Program-made: the position numbers and the translations under genes
In this document: in pieces, positions 9,601 through 16,822 of the stretch
Layout of the letters: each line of letters opens with the position of its first letter
Numbering within the stretch: the stretch's first letter is position 1
Notes under the pieces: model-generated
Told to the model about the DNA's origin: nothing
Database searches by the model: none
The model's input: the letters and a program-made list of their open reading frames with translations, nothing else
From: Acidobacteria bacterium Ga0077534
GTDB taxonomy: Bacteria > Acidobacteriota > Blastocatellia > Pyrinomonadales > Pyrinomonadaceae
Length of the DNA stretch: 64,000 nt
Direction of reading: 5' to 3'
Assembly: GCA_001464455.1 (NCBI GenBank)
Contig: LNEI01000018.1
Location: forward strand, 186,001 to 250,000

Positions 9601-10052
9601 CCGTTATACAAGACCAAAAACGTGTCGGGCCCGGCTCCGTCCGTGCCGTTCGGAGTGATAGAACCGCCATCCGCCGCCTCAAAACTGATCGTTTTAGTCC
9701 CGGCCGCAGTAACCGTGAACGGGATCGCGTCAAACCGAGTCGTGTTGCCTGATAATGTCGTGCAATTCGACGGGCGATTAAACGTCGAGTCGCTCGCCGT
9801 CAACGTGCCGGCCGCGAGAGCGTTCGGAGCGTTTGCGTCGAGCACGATCACATCAGTCTGGTCATCCGCCGGCGGTGTCGCAACCGGAGCCGGCTGCTGC
9901 GAGGGAATGACCAGATCGATAGCCGAAACGATCTCAGAGCGCCAAACAGACAACCCAAGGGCCACGCTGCAAACAAACAGCACACACAAAACAATTCGCA
10001 AATTGCTCATCACAAAACCCCTCATAGCTTCGGTTGATCGCTTGTTCGACAT
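3663..10052 (-). CDS. Giant secreted multi-beta-helix protein with CSLREA, Ig-like, Calx-beta and carboxypeptidase-regulatory-like domains
   Basis: A 2129-residue exported protein. Visible modules: signal peptide; an N-terminal beta domain (about 70-205); a CSLREA motif (DSDCSLREAIAAA, about 228-262); a first beta-helix; two Ig-like repeats exactly 120 residues apart (about 554-804); a second beta-helix; a Calx-beta domain (about 1185-1295); a third beta-helix; a Pro-Thr linker (about 1657-1683); a fourth beta-helix; and a C-terminal carboxypeptidase-regulatory-like domain (about 2040-2129). Each helix closes with a choice-of-anchor Q motif (SPAIDKG, DQRG, DIGAFE), giving four copies. The start at 10052 has GAGGAG 8 nt upstream; an alternative ATG at 10010 has GAGGGG. 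It is probably a cell-surface or matrix protein; adhesion or polysaccharide binding is inference. Confidence 0.7.
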   Translation of the reverse strand: MSNKRSTEAMRGFVMSNLRIVLCVLFVCSVALGLSVWRSEIVSAIDLVIPSQQPAPVATPPADDQTDVIVLDANAPNALAAGTLTASDSTFNRPSNCTTLSGNTTRFDAIPFTVTAAGTKTISFEAADGGSITPNGTDGAGPDTFLVLYNGAFNPASPLTNCSTFNDDINGAVNRRSRITANLAAGTYTAVITSFGAVPTTTTGDAALPWTYSLAITGGVTLTVTKTADTNDGVCDSDCSLREAIAAASAGDAIAFSPLFNSPGQLITLGPGQIVINKNLTLTGPGANLLTVLGSSNRIFEVNGGVTFNLSGVTLTGVFAPGINGGAISNSGTLNLSNSAITDNAANNGGGIFNFSTLSIVNSTISGNAAGPGGGGGVFNQGTVTISNSTFSGNTAAGNGGGGALSSLAGTATITNSTITNNSSNGSGGGILNQATFNLRNSIVANNTSVSGGPDINGSVASQGFNLIENTTGATITGTTASNITGIDPGLGPLTNNGGPTQTRALLGTSPAIDKGSNSGSPLPTTDQRGAGFARVIDLAIPNASGGDGTDIGAFESATFTDTTPPTAVGTAPNITTAGSTQLVATVTYTDDVGIVFANNIDTNDIRITGPNGFNASPGGFGGSGTTTQLNVNYSFVPPGGTWDFADNGTYTIVMQANQVADTSGNFVTAGTIGTFTVNIPDTAAPTASGTAPNVTTAGATLHTATVVYTDNLAINASTVGIGDIRITGPNGFDQPTDFQNVTPGGNGTPRTANYPFPVPGGWTFAKNGTYNIVMQANQVADTSGNFVAAGTIGTFTVNIPASPQTFIVTNLNNDGPGSLRQAILDANANSPAADTINFQAGLTGTITLAVPGELVISDSVTINGPGASAISVSGNNQNRVLRIDNGSVSLSGLTITGGNTNGGQDGGGIFNSGTLTITQSTISNNNASGIGGGIFSDGTLTISDSVISGNTASNAGGIESAGGTLTLIRSTVNNNVATFQGGGVRLFDASGVIINSTISGNTANSQSSAGGGILIESEVNSTLEVTNSTVVNNITGSAGTTGGIRTVSFPPGNVTTSLKNTIVANNSLPNLASQSFGGSAVISSQGFNLASDNGGGFLTGTSDQINTNPLLGPLASNGGPTRTHALLAGSPAIDKGDNTGSGQTTDQRGSGFTRTIDLAGITNAGDGTDIGAFEAQTAPVAPPTISIEDVSRVEGNSGLTAFGFNINLSAPSAQTITVTINTADGTATAPSDYTTPILGNTFTFNPGEQTKTATIQVNGDTSVEPNETFFVNLSNPTNATIADGQGQGTIINDDFVPATFVVTNLNNDGPGSLRQAILDANANSPAADTISFQPGLTGTISLLTALPSINDNVTINGPGANLLTVRRDINAAAEFRIFTIISTTSEISGLTVSGGRMNAPGNSSFGGGILSLSRLTLSQVHVTDNQAGSGGGVHLSNIDGVFTNCTFSNNESTNADGGGGAIRFQGQSDRVLRINNSTISGNRSTNNIGGGISHTSFSGTSRLEITNSTIANNTALNAGGVLSFSVGNSTAITTLRNTIVANNSSNNLGTGTFNGGTPTFQTLGFNLSDNFNGVFTPAGTDITGNPLLGALASNGGPTQTHALLAGSPAIDKGSNAGSGVTTDQRGLTRPRDLIAISNAAGGDGSDIGAYEEQNEPAPTPTPTPTPTPTPTATPTPTPTPTPPPANIVVTNTNDSGPGSLRQAIADVASGGTITFSSLFIGPDPADPDSPDAPQTITLTSGQLLITKAMTINGTGANLLTISGGNSSRVFDTVFSPSMVVNLSGMTIAGGNATSGGGGGIRNSANMTLTAVVVAGNTTVSAGGGISSNTSLTVIDSTISANTAGEDGGGIISDGTALTIRNSTISSNSVLSSNGEGGGIWSRGAASITNSTITNNTVGGATRTSGIFCRGGSVTLRNSIVAGNVGNTAKPDTAGTGDTGFVSNGFNLIGNRGAITAFNQTADQSGTGATPINPLLGPLQNNGGTTPTNALLAGSPAIDGGNSSGSFNDQRGPGFLRVVDLLAPNAPGGDGADIGAFELQTEPPPATATISGRVLRPSGQALSNTRVFLTDEQGNRLIATTSSFGIFSFNNVTTGQTYFLTVSSKRFRFSPQTLLINGNISGLDLLGLE
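5001..5080 (-). repeat. Hexanucleotide repeat coding for a Pro-Thr linker
   Basis: Tandem GGCGTT-type hexamers (with GGCGTC and GGTGTT variants), read on the minus strand as alternating Pro-Thr codons. They join the third and fourth beta-helix units of the giant protein. Copy-number change would keep the frame. Confidence 0.8.
6030..6145 (-). repeat. Intragenic repeat, copy 1 (partner at 7512-7627)
   Basis: Nearly identical at the DNA level to 7512-7627. It codes for the entry to a beta-helix unit (GPGSLRQAILDANANSPAAD). The offset between copies is 1482 bp. Confidence 0.75.
7512..7627 (-). repeat. Intragenic repeat, copy 2 (partner at 6030-6145)
   Basis: Second copy of the beta-helix entry segment, with only scattered substitutions relative to 6030-6145, which suggests recent duplication or gene conversion. 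Confidence 0.75.
7650..7755 (-). repeat. Ig-like domain repeat, copy 1 (partner at 8010-8115)
   Basis: More than 80 bases are almost the same as the stretch exactly 360 bp away. It codes for part of an Ig-like domain (NGTYNIVMQANQVADTSGNF). Confidence 0.75.
8010..8115 (-). repeat. Ig-like domain repeat, copy 2 (partner at 7650-7755)
   Basis: Second copy of the 360-bp-period repeat, coding for the equivalent part of the neighbouring 120-residue Ig-like domain. Confidence 0.75.
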
Positions 10053-10343
10053 AAATGGCTCCTCAGCAACGCCGTATGCTCTTTACCGCACAGCGTATCT
10101 CAAAATTCGCCGAGGGATTCCGGCCAGGCAATACGCCGCCAGTGCTAAAGCCGTAACCCACGGTCTGTTCGTCGCTGACGCGACGAGGCCCTTTTTCACA
10201 AAAATAAATTCACTAAGTATCGCACGGATCGTGTTAAATAGTAGATACATTTCATCTAAATTCCCGAGCCGTCCGAATTACTTTGCAGATAACCAACGAA
10301 AAGCGGACAATCGGTATCTAACATCGTAGGCAGAAATAAGACT
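10053..10343. other. Divergent intergenic region
   Basis: A 291-bp spacer between the divergent giant beta-helix gene and the VWFA-related gene. It should hold both promoters; the AT-rich stretch at about 10198-10260 is the likely place. No gene-like frame and no strong palindrome was seen. Confidence 0.4.
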
Positions 10344-11609
10344 ATGACTAAAAATTCTCTTCGGCATATTGGCTTCGCGTTTTTGGCGGCTTTCGTATTT
10401 GTTGCAGCCGCAGCTTCGACCGTTGCGGCCCAGTCGCGTCCGCAAAAAGGCACTCCGCCGACCGAAAGCGGCAAGAAAAATGAGCGTCCGAAACCGCTGA
10501 CCGAAGAAGAGAAGAAAAAGCTCGAGGAAGAGAAAAAACGCCTCGAAGAAGAGAAGAATGCGATCATCGACACCACCGTCGAAAAGGTCGAGTCGAACAT
10601 CGTTGCGGTCGATGCCGTCGTTATAAATAAGAAAACGGGCCAGATCATCTCGGGTTTGAAGAAGGAAAATTTTTCGATCTTCGAGAACGGCGTAAAGCAA
10701 AACCTCTCAAGCTTCGCCACGCCCGAGGCTCCGATCACCGTTTCGCTTGTCGTCGAATACAGCAAATGGACCGAGGTATTCGGATCGGCTGCGGGTGGGT
10801 ACTTTGAGCCCGGGGCAAATGAGGTGATCAAGCCGGTCGCGTATTTCCTATCGAGGTTTATCAAGGCCCCGGACGATTATGCCTCGGTCATCGCATTCGA
10901 TATGCGACCGACCCCGATCACGGATTTCACCAACGACCCCGCAAGGCTTAACCGAACGGTCGATCTTTTGCTCCGCAATCGCCCGGCGTTCCGCGAGAAT
11001 AATCTTTTCGATGCCCTTAAATTCGCTCTCGTCGGCGGCGTTGGCGACTCGGTAGTTCTTGAGAATTCTGAGAATGAGAAATCAGTCTATGGGGGTATGG
11101 TCGAGGTTAAGTCAAAACGACGAGCGATCATCCTCGTCGCCTCCGGCATCGATACTTTCAGCAAGATAAACTACGACCAGATCCGCAAAATAGTCCAGGA
11201 AGCAGGCATCCCGATCTACATCATCAGCACCGGCAATCTATTCTTTAAGCGATACGAACCGTATCTCGGAGCCACTGACGGACTGATCGGCCAGCCCGGC
11301 CGCCTGACGTTTCTCCAGGCACAGAACACGATGAATACTTTCGCGAAGGAATCCGGCGGCCAGCACTTCCCAATGACATTCGAAGGCGAGATACCGGGCT
11401 ATTTGAACTCGATCAATTCCCTTCTCCGAAGCCAGTATTCACTTGCCTATGACATACCGGAGAAGCACGAGCCCGGTAAGAAGTACAAGCTCGATGTCAA
11501 AGTCGACGTAGACGGCGACGGCACAACCGACGAAAAAACCTTCGTAGTCCAGCACCGTCCTTTCGTCCTGGTACCTAAGCCTGACCAGAAGGACGCTAAA
11601 AAGAAATAG
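10344..11609 (+). CDS. Secreted VWFA-related domain protein with degenerate MIDAS
   Basis: A 421-residue protein with a signal peptide (1-29, ending AAQS), a Lys/Glu-rich helical segment at about 49-76 that may form a coiled coil, and then the acidobacterial VWFA-related domain. Family hallmarks are V-NIVAVDAVVINKKTGQIISGLKKENFSIFENG and a C-terminal segment with LRSQYSLAYDIP. The first VWA strand, usually D-x-S-x-S for metal binding, reads VEYSKW here, so the MIDAS metal site is probably lost. Two further family members at 42515 and 43773 keep the motif. The family is periplasmic or secreted and of unknown function. A long hairpin follows the stop. Confidence 0.7.
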   Translation: MTKNSLRHIGFAFLAAFVFVAAAASTVAAQSRPQKGTPPTESGKKNERPKPLTEEEKKKLEEEKKRLEEEKNAIIDTTVEKVESNIVAVDAVVINKKTGQIISGLKKENFSIFENGVKQNLSSFATPEAPITVSLVVEYSKWTEVFGSAAGGYFEPGANEVIKPVAYFLSRFIKAPDDYASVIAFDMRPTPITDFTNDPARLNRTVDLLLRNRPAFRENNLFDALKFALVGGVGDSVVLENSENEKSVYGGMVEVKSKRRAIILVASGIDTFSKINYDQIRKIVQEAGIPIYIISTGNLFFKRYEPYLGATDGLIGQPGRLTFLQAQNTMNTFAKESGGQHFPMTFEGEIPGYLNSINSLLRSQYSLAYDIPEKHEPGKKYKLDVKVDVDGDGTTDEKTFVVQHRPFVLVPKPDQKDAKKK

Positions 11610-11623
11610 TCTGGACAGATGAA

Positions 11624-11693
11624 GCCCGCGAACTAAACGAATATTTGCGAATAAGCTGTGCACGATTCGCAAATCTTCTCTTAATTCGCGGGC
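11624..11693 (+). terminator. Nested hairpin downstream of the VWFA gene, terminator-like
   Basis: Outer arms GCCCGCGAA (11624-11632) and TTCGCGGGC (11685-11693) enclose inner arms ATTTGCGAAT (11643-11652) and ATTCGCAAAT (11665-11674). A T-rich tail (CAATTCTTTGTTTT) follows. It is probably a terminator, though larger than usual. Confidence 0.55.
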
Positions 11694-11733
11694 AATTCTT
11701 TGTTTTCTGTTAAACTTGAAATTTTAGTTGAGT

Positions 11734-13635
11734 ATGAGTAAACGGATAATCGAAAGCTACAAACGCAAACTCGCCGCCGAGGAAGGATATATCACCTCGC
11801 GGAATGGCGAGCTGCGAATCGCTCTCTGTTATCCGAACACGCATGGCATCGGGATGGCGAATCTGGGCCTGCATACGATGTACGAGCTGTTCAACACGAT
11901 CCCTGGTGTTGTTTGCGAGCGCGTCTTTTTGCCCGATAAGGACGAACTGGCGGAATACGAAAAGACCGGAACGCCGCTGATGTCGCTCGAAACGCAGTCG
12001 CGGGTCAAGAGCTTTGACGTTGTCGCATTTTCGATCTCGTTTGAAACGGACTACCTGAACATGGCAAAGATGCTTCATCTTGCTGGTATTCCAGTCTGGT
12101 CGAGTGAACGGGACGAAGATCAGCCGCTTGTCATCATGGGCGGCGCAGCTTCGTTTTTAAACCCTGAGCCGATAGCTGACTTTACAGACGTAATTGCGGT
12201 CGGCGAAGGTGAAATTTTGGCTCATCAGCTCGTCGACGCTATTCTCGGCGGCGAAGATGACGAGTTTCGCCCGAACAAAGAAGACGTTCTGCTGGCACTC
12301 GCCCGGATCGGACGCGGGTTTTACGTTCCGTCGCTCTACGACGTTATTTACAATGACGACGGGACAGTTTTTGACTATCTGCCGAAACAGATCGGCGTTC
12401 CGAAACGCGTCGGACGGGCTCTGGCATCGGTCAACCCGAAAGAAGGCACGCTGCGTCGTGCACTGAAACGGGGCGAAACTGAACTAGCTGAGTTTCTCGT
12501 AAATCAAGATACTTTTTGCCCGTCCACCGCCATTTGGTCGCCCGAGGCCGAGATGGGCGATCGTCTGCTGGTCGAGATATCCCGGGGCTGTTCGCAGGGC
12601 TGCCGTTTTTGCTGGGCCGGCTACAATTACTATCCGCCGCGGGTCGTTCCGGCCAAAGACATCCTCACAAAAGCCAGGGAATGGCGCCACAAAACCGACA
12701 AGATCGGCCTCGTATCAACCGCAGTCTGCGATCACCCCGAGATCTCGACGATCTTACGAGAATTACGGGCGATGGAGTACCGCATTTCGGTTTCCAGCCT
12801 TCGCCTTGACCAGATCTCTGATGAACTGCTAGACGCTCTGGTGGATTCACGTGATCAGCAAATTGCCGTTGCTCCTGAAACAGGCAGCGACCGGCTTCGC
12901 CGCGTGATCAATAAAAATCTGACCAATGACGAGATCGTCGACATCTGCGGCGCGGTTTTTGACCGCGGGATGCTGACCATCAAGCTCTATATGATGGTCG
13001 GACTTCCGACCGAGACCGACGAGGATCTGGATGAGATGTTTGTCCTGGTCGAACGCATTAAGGACCGAATGCTCGAGGCCGGAAAGAAATTCGGCCGTGC
13101 CGGCAAGATCATCCCGTCGCTCAACGGTTTTGTTCCGAAACCAAACACCCCGCTCCAATGGGATGCGATCTGCGAGGAAAAAGAGTTAAAACGACGCATC
13201 AAATACGTGTGCAAGGGCCTAAGCCGCATCCCGAACGTCGAGGTTCGTTTTATGTCGGCAAAGATCGCTCACGAGCAGGCTCTGTATTCCTCAGGCGATC
13301 GCACGATCGCGAAGGTCATCAACGAAACTGCCCGTCACGGCGACCTCAATCGAGCTCTCCGGGAAACCGGCTCCGATATCTTCTTTCATACGTCCCGAGA
13401 CCGCTCCTATAACGAGTTTCTCCCGTGGTCGATCGTCGACAGCGGCCTCTCATTTGAATTCCTGAAAACCGAACACGAAAAAGCCCGAGAATCACTCTCG
13501 AGCCTTCCATGTCCTGCTGTTGAAAAATGCACTACGTGCGGCGTCTGCCCAAGCACCTGGCTGGCCGACGCGCCGGAAGGGCTGATCCAGATCCAGCCGT
13601 TAAAGGTGCGTCAGGCGCTTGCTGCCGCTATTTAG
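11734..13635 (+). CDS. B12-binding radical SAM protein (TIGR03960-like) without the usual C-terminal DUF2344 extension
   Basis: A 633-residue protein. Residues about 28-170 resemble a cobalamin-binding domain (LCYPNTHGIGMANLGLHT, then VIMGGAASFLNPEP and VGEGE). The radical SAM cluster motif CxxxCxxC is C286, C290, C293 within SRGCSQGCRFCWAGY. The end carries a further Cys set (CTTCGVCPS), which could hold metal or an auxiliary cluster. It matches the TIGR03960 family, many members of which are longer through a DUF2344-type domain that is absent here. The ATG at 11734 is preferred to the in-frame TTG two codons upstream; neither has a good ribosome binding site. Substrate unknown. Its end overlaps the convergent gene by 8 bp. 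Confidence 0.75.
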   Translation: MSKRIIESYKRKLAAEEGYITSRNGELRIALCYPNTHGIGMANLGLHTMYELFNTIPGVVCERVFLPDKDELAEYEKTGTPLMSLETQSRVKSFDVVAFSISFETDYLNMAKMLHLAGIPVWSSERDEDQPLVIMGGAASFLNPEPIADFTDVIAVGEGEILAHQLVDAILGGEDDEFRPNKEDVLLALARIGRGFYVPSLYDVIYNDDGTVFDYLPKQIGVPKRVGRALASVNPKEGTLRRALKRGETELAEFLVNQDTFCPSTAIWSPEAEMGDRLLVEISRGCSQGCRFCWAGYNYYPPRVVPAKDILTKAREWRHKTDKIGLVSTAVCDHPEISTILRELRAMEYRISVSSLRLDQISDELLDALVDSRDQQIAVAPETGSDRLRRVINKNLTNDEIVDICGAVFDRGMLTIKLYMMVGLPTETDEDLDEMFVLVERIKDRMLEAGKKFGRAGKIIPSLNGFVPKPNTPLQWDAICEEKELKRRIKYVCKGLSRIPNVEVRFMSAKIAHEQALYSSGDRTIAKVINETARHGDLNRALRETGSDIFFHTSRDRSYNEFLPWSIVDSGLSFEFLKTEHEKARESLSSLPCPAVEKCTTCGVCPSTWLADAPEGLIQIQPLKVRQALAAAI

Positions 13636-14059
13636 ATGCTGTTGCATCTTTTGTCTGCTCTAGCAGGAAGCCGCTCGGCGTCGCCGTATGGTCGAAAACA
13701 TACTGGTAGGTATAGATGCCGAAGGGTAATATGCCGACTTCTTTCGTGTAAGCTACTCTAGCCGTGATCGCCGGGCCCGCCATTTTCACGTCAAGGAACG
13801 CATTCGCAGGAACATTGTTTACCGCGAACGCTCGCTGGATCCTAGCTTTTACGTTGTCAACCGGATTTATCTTCCCCGGCGTGGCAAGGCCCTGCAGGAC
13901 GGCGGTCGACATTTCACTTTTGACGCTTTCTGCTTCGTATGCGACCGGTATGTAGTTGTAACCGGCGTTCGCAACCAGCAAGATAACGACCAGCGTGATG
14001 GCAAATTTTGTTCCGGCACTTCCGCGTTCAGAACTACGGTCTCTGAGCTTTTGGTTCAT
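13628..14059 (-). CDS. Small single-pass membrane protein, DUF4845-like
   Basis: A 143-residue protein. The ATG at 14059 is chosen because GGAGT lies just upstream; an in-frame start 10 codons earlier has no such site and overlaps less sensibly. A basic N-terminus (MNQKLRDRSSERGSAG) is followed by one membrane helix (about 18-36) and an outside domain beginning NYIPVAYEAESVKSEMSTAV. This layout, a short cytoplasmic part, a helix, P-V-Y/A-x-E and then S-V-K, resembles DUF4845 proteins. Function unknown. It lies 32 bp downstream of the stop... i.e. upstream of nothing else on its strand except aroB, whose end it follows closely. Confidence 0.55.
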   Translation of the reverse strand: MNQKLRDRSSERGSAGTKFAITLVVILLVANAGYNYIPVAYEAESVKSEMSTAVLQGLATPGKINPVDNVKARIQRAFAVNNVPANAFLDVKMAGPAITARVAYTKEVGILPFGIYTYQYVFDHTATPSGFLLEQTKDATASK

Positions 14060-14090
14060 TGTTGACTCCTGGAAAAAAGGATCGGCCAAA

Positions 14091-15251
14091 TCAGGCCCAT
14101 TTTTTCAGAAGCTGTTTGAGGACTTTTTGCACTGTCGTGCGAGGGATGTCATTATCCGTCAAGATCACCGGTTTTCCGATCCCCTTGAGCAGGATCATTT
14201 GGAGCGAACCGGACAGATGCTTCTTGTCGAATTTGAAGGCCTCAAAAACTTCGTCTCCATCGATCTTGGCCAGCGCCGGCAGTGGGCCGACGCTTTGCGC
14301 AACATCGTTCAACAATTTTACATCTTTTTCATCACAAAGAGCAAGACTTTTTGAAAGCTCAGCAGCAAACAAAATTCCATACCCGACCGCCTCGCCGTGC
14401 TTGAAATATTGATAGCTCGTAACCTTCTCAAGTGCGTGAGCCAGCGTGTGGCCGAAATTCAAGATCTTCCGCGAGCGGCCATCCATTCGTTTAGAAGATT
14501 CCCGTTCGTCGCCCACAACGATCTTTGCTTTAAATTCGACGTTTGCGGCTATCAGCTTTGAGATCTCAGATCTGAAACCCCTATCCGTTTGATTATCCCC
14601 AAAAGCCTCTATCGGGAACGTGGAAAGAAACTTTTGGGTTTGTTTCAGGAGAGGCTTTCCGCCGATCGCTCCGTGCTTTACCACCTCACAGAATCCAGCG
14701 ATCAGTTCACGCTGCGGAAGTGTGGCGAGGGTGTCTACGTCGATCAAAACGCCCGATGGCTGGTGAAATGCACCGACGAGATTCTTGCCAAATACGGTAT
14801 TCACACCAGTTTTGCCGCCAACCGACGAATCGATCATCGACAAAAGCGTAGTTGGTATCTGAAGAAAAGCGATACCGCGAAGATACATTGCCGCCGCAAA
14901 GCCTGCGAGATCACCGACAACCCCGCCGCCAAGAGCGACGACCGCATCCGTCCGCGTCAGGCCAGCCTCTGAAAAGAACGAAAGCGCGGCTTCGGCGGTC
15001 CGAAGGCTCTTGTGAGCTTCGCCGTCCTTCATCAAGAACCGAGAAACTGCGAATCCGGCTTCGATCAGCGATCGCTCAACCGCCTCACCGTGCAGCTGAA
15101 ACACTGTTGGGTTTGAAACTATCGCGACTTTGCAGCCATCGCGCTTTAAGCAATCCGCCACCCATGGACCGGCACTCGACAAGGTGTCTGAACCGATCTT
15201 GATCTTGTAGGCCGAGTCACGGCCGGAAATGCGGACTTTTACATTTGGCAT
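14091..15251 (-). CDS. aroB: 3-dehydroquinate synthase
   Basis: Converts DAHP to 3-dehydroquinate, the second step of the shikimate pathway, in the cytoplasm with NAD+ and a divalent metal. The protein is 386 residues, slightly longer than the usual 350-370. Visible motifs are the NAD-binding GGGVVGDLAGFAAA, the loop PTTLLSMIDSSVGGKTGVN, the metal ligands in the region of EVVKHGAI, NFGHTLAHALE and KHGEAVGYG, and the conserved DERE. It starts 12 bp after the stop of glmM on the same strand, so the two are probably cotranscribed, with the small membrane protein downstream. Confidence 0.95.
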   Translation of the reverse strand: MPNVKVRISGRDSAYKIKIGSDTLSSAGPWVADCLKRDGCKVAIVSNPTVFQLHGEAVERSLIEAGFAVSRFLMKDGEAHKSLRTAEAALSFFSEAGLTRTDAVVALGGGVVGDLAGFAAAMYLRGIAFLQIPTTLLSMIDSSVGGKTGVNTVFGKNLVGAFHQPSGVLIDVDTLATLPQRELIAGFCEVVKHGAIGGKPLLKQTQKFLSTFPIEAFGDNQTDRGFRSEISKLIAANVEFKAKIVVGDERESSKRMDGRSRKILNFGHTLAHALEKVTSYQYFKHGEAVGYGILFAAELSKSLALCDEKDVKLLNDVAQSVGPLPALAKIDGDEVFEAFKFDKKHLSGSLQMILLKGIGKPVILTDNDIPRTTVQKVLKQLLKKWA

Positions 15252-15263
15252 TCTGAAAGAAAG

Positions 15264-16607
15264 CTACCCAAGACTGCTCTTGATTACATCGGCGATCCGA
15301 GCTGCCTGGGATTCTATCTCCGACTGCTCTTTACCCTCGATCATCACCCGAGCGAGATTTTCAGTTCCAGAATAGCGAAGAAGCAAACGCCCCTGCCCTT
15401 CCAGCTCTTTTTCGACGACAGCAGCGGCTTCGGCGATCTCGGCAACTTCATGGAACGGACGTTTTTCAGCAACCTTAACGTTCAACAAGATCTGCGGATA
15501 CGCGGTAAAACCCTTTACCGCTTCAGCTAGCGACAGCCCGCGTTCGCTTATCGCCCTCAGCATTAAGAGAGCCGTCATCATGCCATCACCAACAAGGCTT
15601 TTCTCCGGAAAGATGATGTGGCCCGACTGCTCGCCGCCAACTTCCGAGCTGGTTTCAACCAGCTTTTCGAGCACGTACTTATCACCAACGCTTGTGCGAA
15701 GCAGTTCGATCCCGGCGGACCGTAGTGCGATCTCGAGACCGATATTGCTCATAACCGTGGCAACAACCTTGGAATTTACGAGCTTCCCGTGATCTTTCAG
15801 ATATCTGGCCATTATCCAGAGTGTCGCGTCACCATCGACGATCGCACCGGTCTCATCGATAAACAAGGCCCGGTCCGCGTCTCCGTCAAAGGCGATACCG
15901 ACATCTGCCTTTTCAGCCAAAACTCGTTCGCGAAGCACCTCCAAATGCAGCGAACCGCAGTTTTCGTTGATATTGCGGCCATCCGGTTCATTGTTGATGA
16001 CCACAACGCCGCCGCCGAAATTTGCAAAAACGCTCTGTGCAAACGACGACGCTGCACCATTAGCGCAGTCTATCACCAGGCGATAATGGTTAAGTTTTAC
16101 CTCGCTCGCGGCGGCGGAGAGGTGAGCGGAGTAGGCAAGTCGAAAAAATGCTTCACTTTCCTTATCGATCTCCGGTTGATCGGCAGGATCTGGCACGATC
16201 TTGGCAAAAATATCTTTCTCGATAAGGCGCTCCGTCGCCTCGTCGATCTTCATCCCCGAGGGCAGGAAGATCTTTATACCGTTGTCGCGAAAAGGGTTAT
16301 GGGAAGCACTTATGACAATACCTGCGTCGTAATCAAATTCCTTCGTCACATACGCAACTCCCGGGGTCGTAATAACGCCCGCCGAGCGGCACTGGCCATT
16401 TTCCGCCAGAATACCGGAAAAAATAGCGTCTTGTATCCACGAACCCGACTCACGCGTATCACGCCCGCATACAAATTTTGGATCGCGGCCCAAACGCTCA
16501 CGAAAATGCCGCACGAGCGAAGCTGCGATGATCCGAACCGTGGGTTCGTCCAACGGAAATTCACCGGCGAGGCCGCGAATACCGTCCGTTCCAAAGAGTT
16601 GTTTCAT
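15264..16607 (-). CDS. glmM: Phosphoglucosamine mutase
   Basis: Interconverts glucosamine-6-phosphate and glucosamine-1-phosphate for UDP-GlcNAc and cell wall synthesis. The protein has 447 residues, typical for GlmM. It begins KQLFGTDGIRG; the phosphoserine motif SASHNP has Ser102; the metal loop is DGDADR; the sugar loop is GGEQSGHI; and the phosphate loop near the C-terminus is RYSGTENLARVMIEG. All key residues are present. It is the first gene of the glmM-aroB pair. Confidence 0.95.
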   Translation of the reverse strand: MKQLFGTDGIRGLAGEFPLDEPTVRIIAASLVRHFRERLGRDPKFVCGRDTRESGSWIQDAIFSGILAENGQCRSAGVITTPGVAYVTKEFDYDAGIVISASHNPFRDNGIKIFLPSGMKIDEATERLIEKDIFAKIVPDPADQPEIDKESEAFFRLAYSAHLSAAASEVKLNHYRLVIDCANGAASSFAQSVFANFGGGVVVINNEPDGRNINENCGSLHLEVLRERVLAEKADVGIAFDGDADRALFIDETGAIVDGDATLWIMARYLKDHGKLVNSKVVATVMSNIGLEIALRSAGIELLRTSVGDKYVLEKLVETSSEVGGEQSGHIIFPEKSLVGDGMMTALLMLRAISERGLSLAEAVKGFTAYPQILLNVKVAEKRPFHEVAEIAEAAAVVEKELEGQGRLLLRYSGTENLARVMIEGKEQSEIESQAARIADVIKSSLG

Positions 16608-16724
16608 AGAGAAATACCGCCGTAAAATGCGGCAAACATTAGTTATACCTCACGGTTTAACGTCAAACAAGCTTAAACTATCCATAAGCAATATTTGTAT
16701 AAGCAACAATTTAAACGAAAAGTC

Positions 16725-16752
16725 TTGACAACCGCTTAAAGTCTGCGAGAAT
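16725..16752 (+). promoter_or_regulatory. Candidate sigma-70-type promoter for the 16823 gene
   Basis: TTGACA at 16725-16730, a 16-bp spacer, then GAGAAT at 16747-16752 (4 of 6 to TATAAT). It lies 70 bp upstream of the ATG at 16823. Prediction by eye only. Confidence 0.45.
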
Positions 16753-16822
16753 CTTACGTGTGCGTAACACCCGCGTCGGCTTAGAAGATCGATCCCTTCG
16801 AAGCAGCTCTCCGAAAAGAAAT

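Noticed and set aside
9364-10329. Plus-strand frame of 321 codons opposite the 5' end of the giant gene
   Set aside because: Antisense shadow; composition follows the minus-strand protein, with no ribosome binding site or domain.
10344-11609. Idea that the VWFA gene and the radical SAM gene form an operon
   Set aside because: A 70-nt nested hairpin with a T-rich tail separates them.
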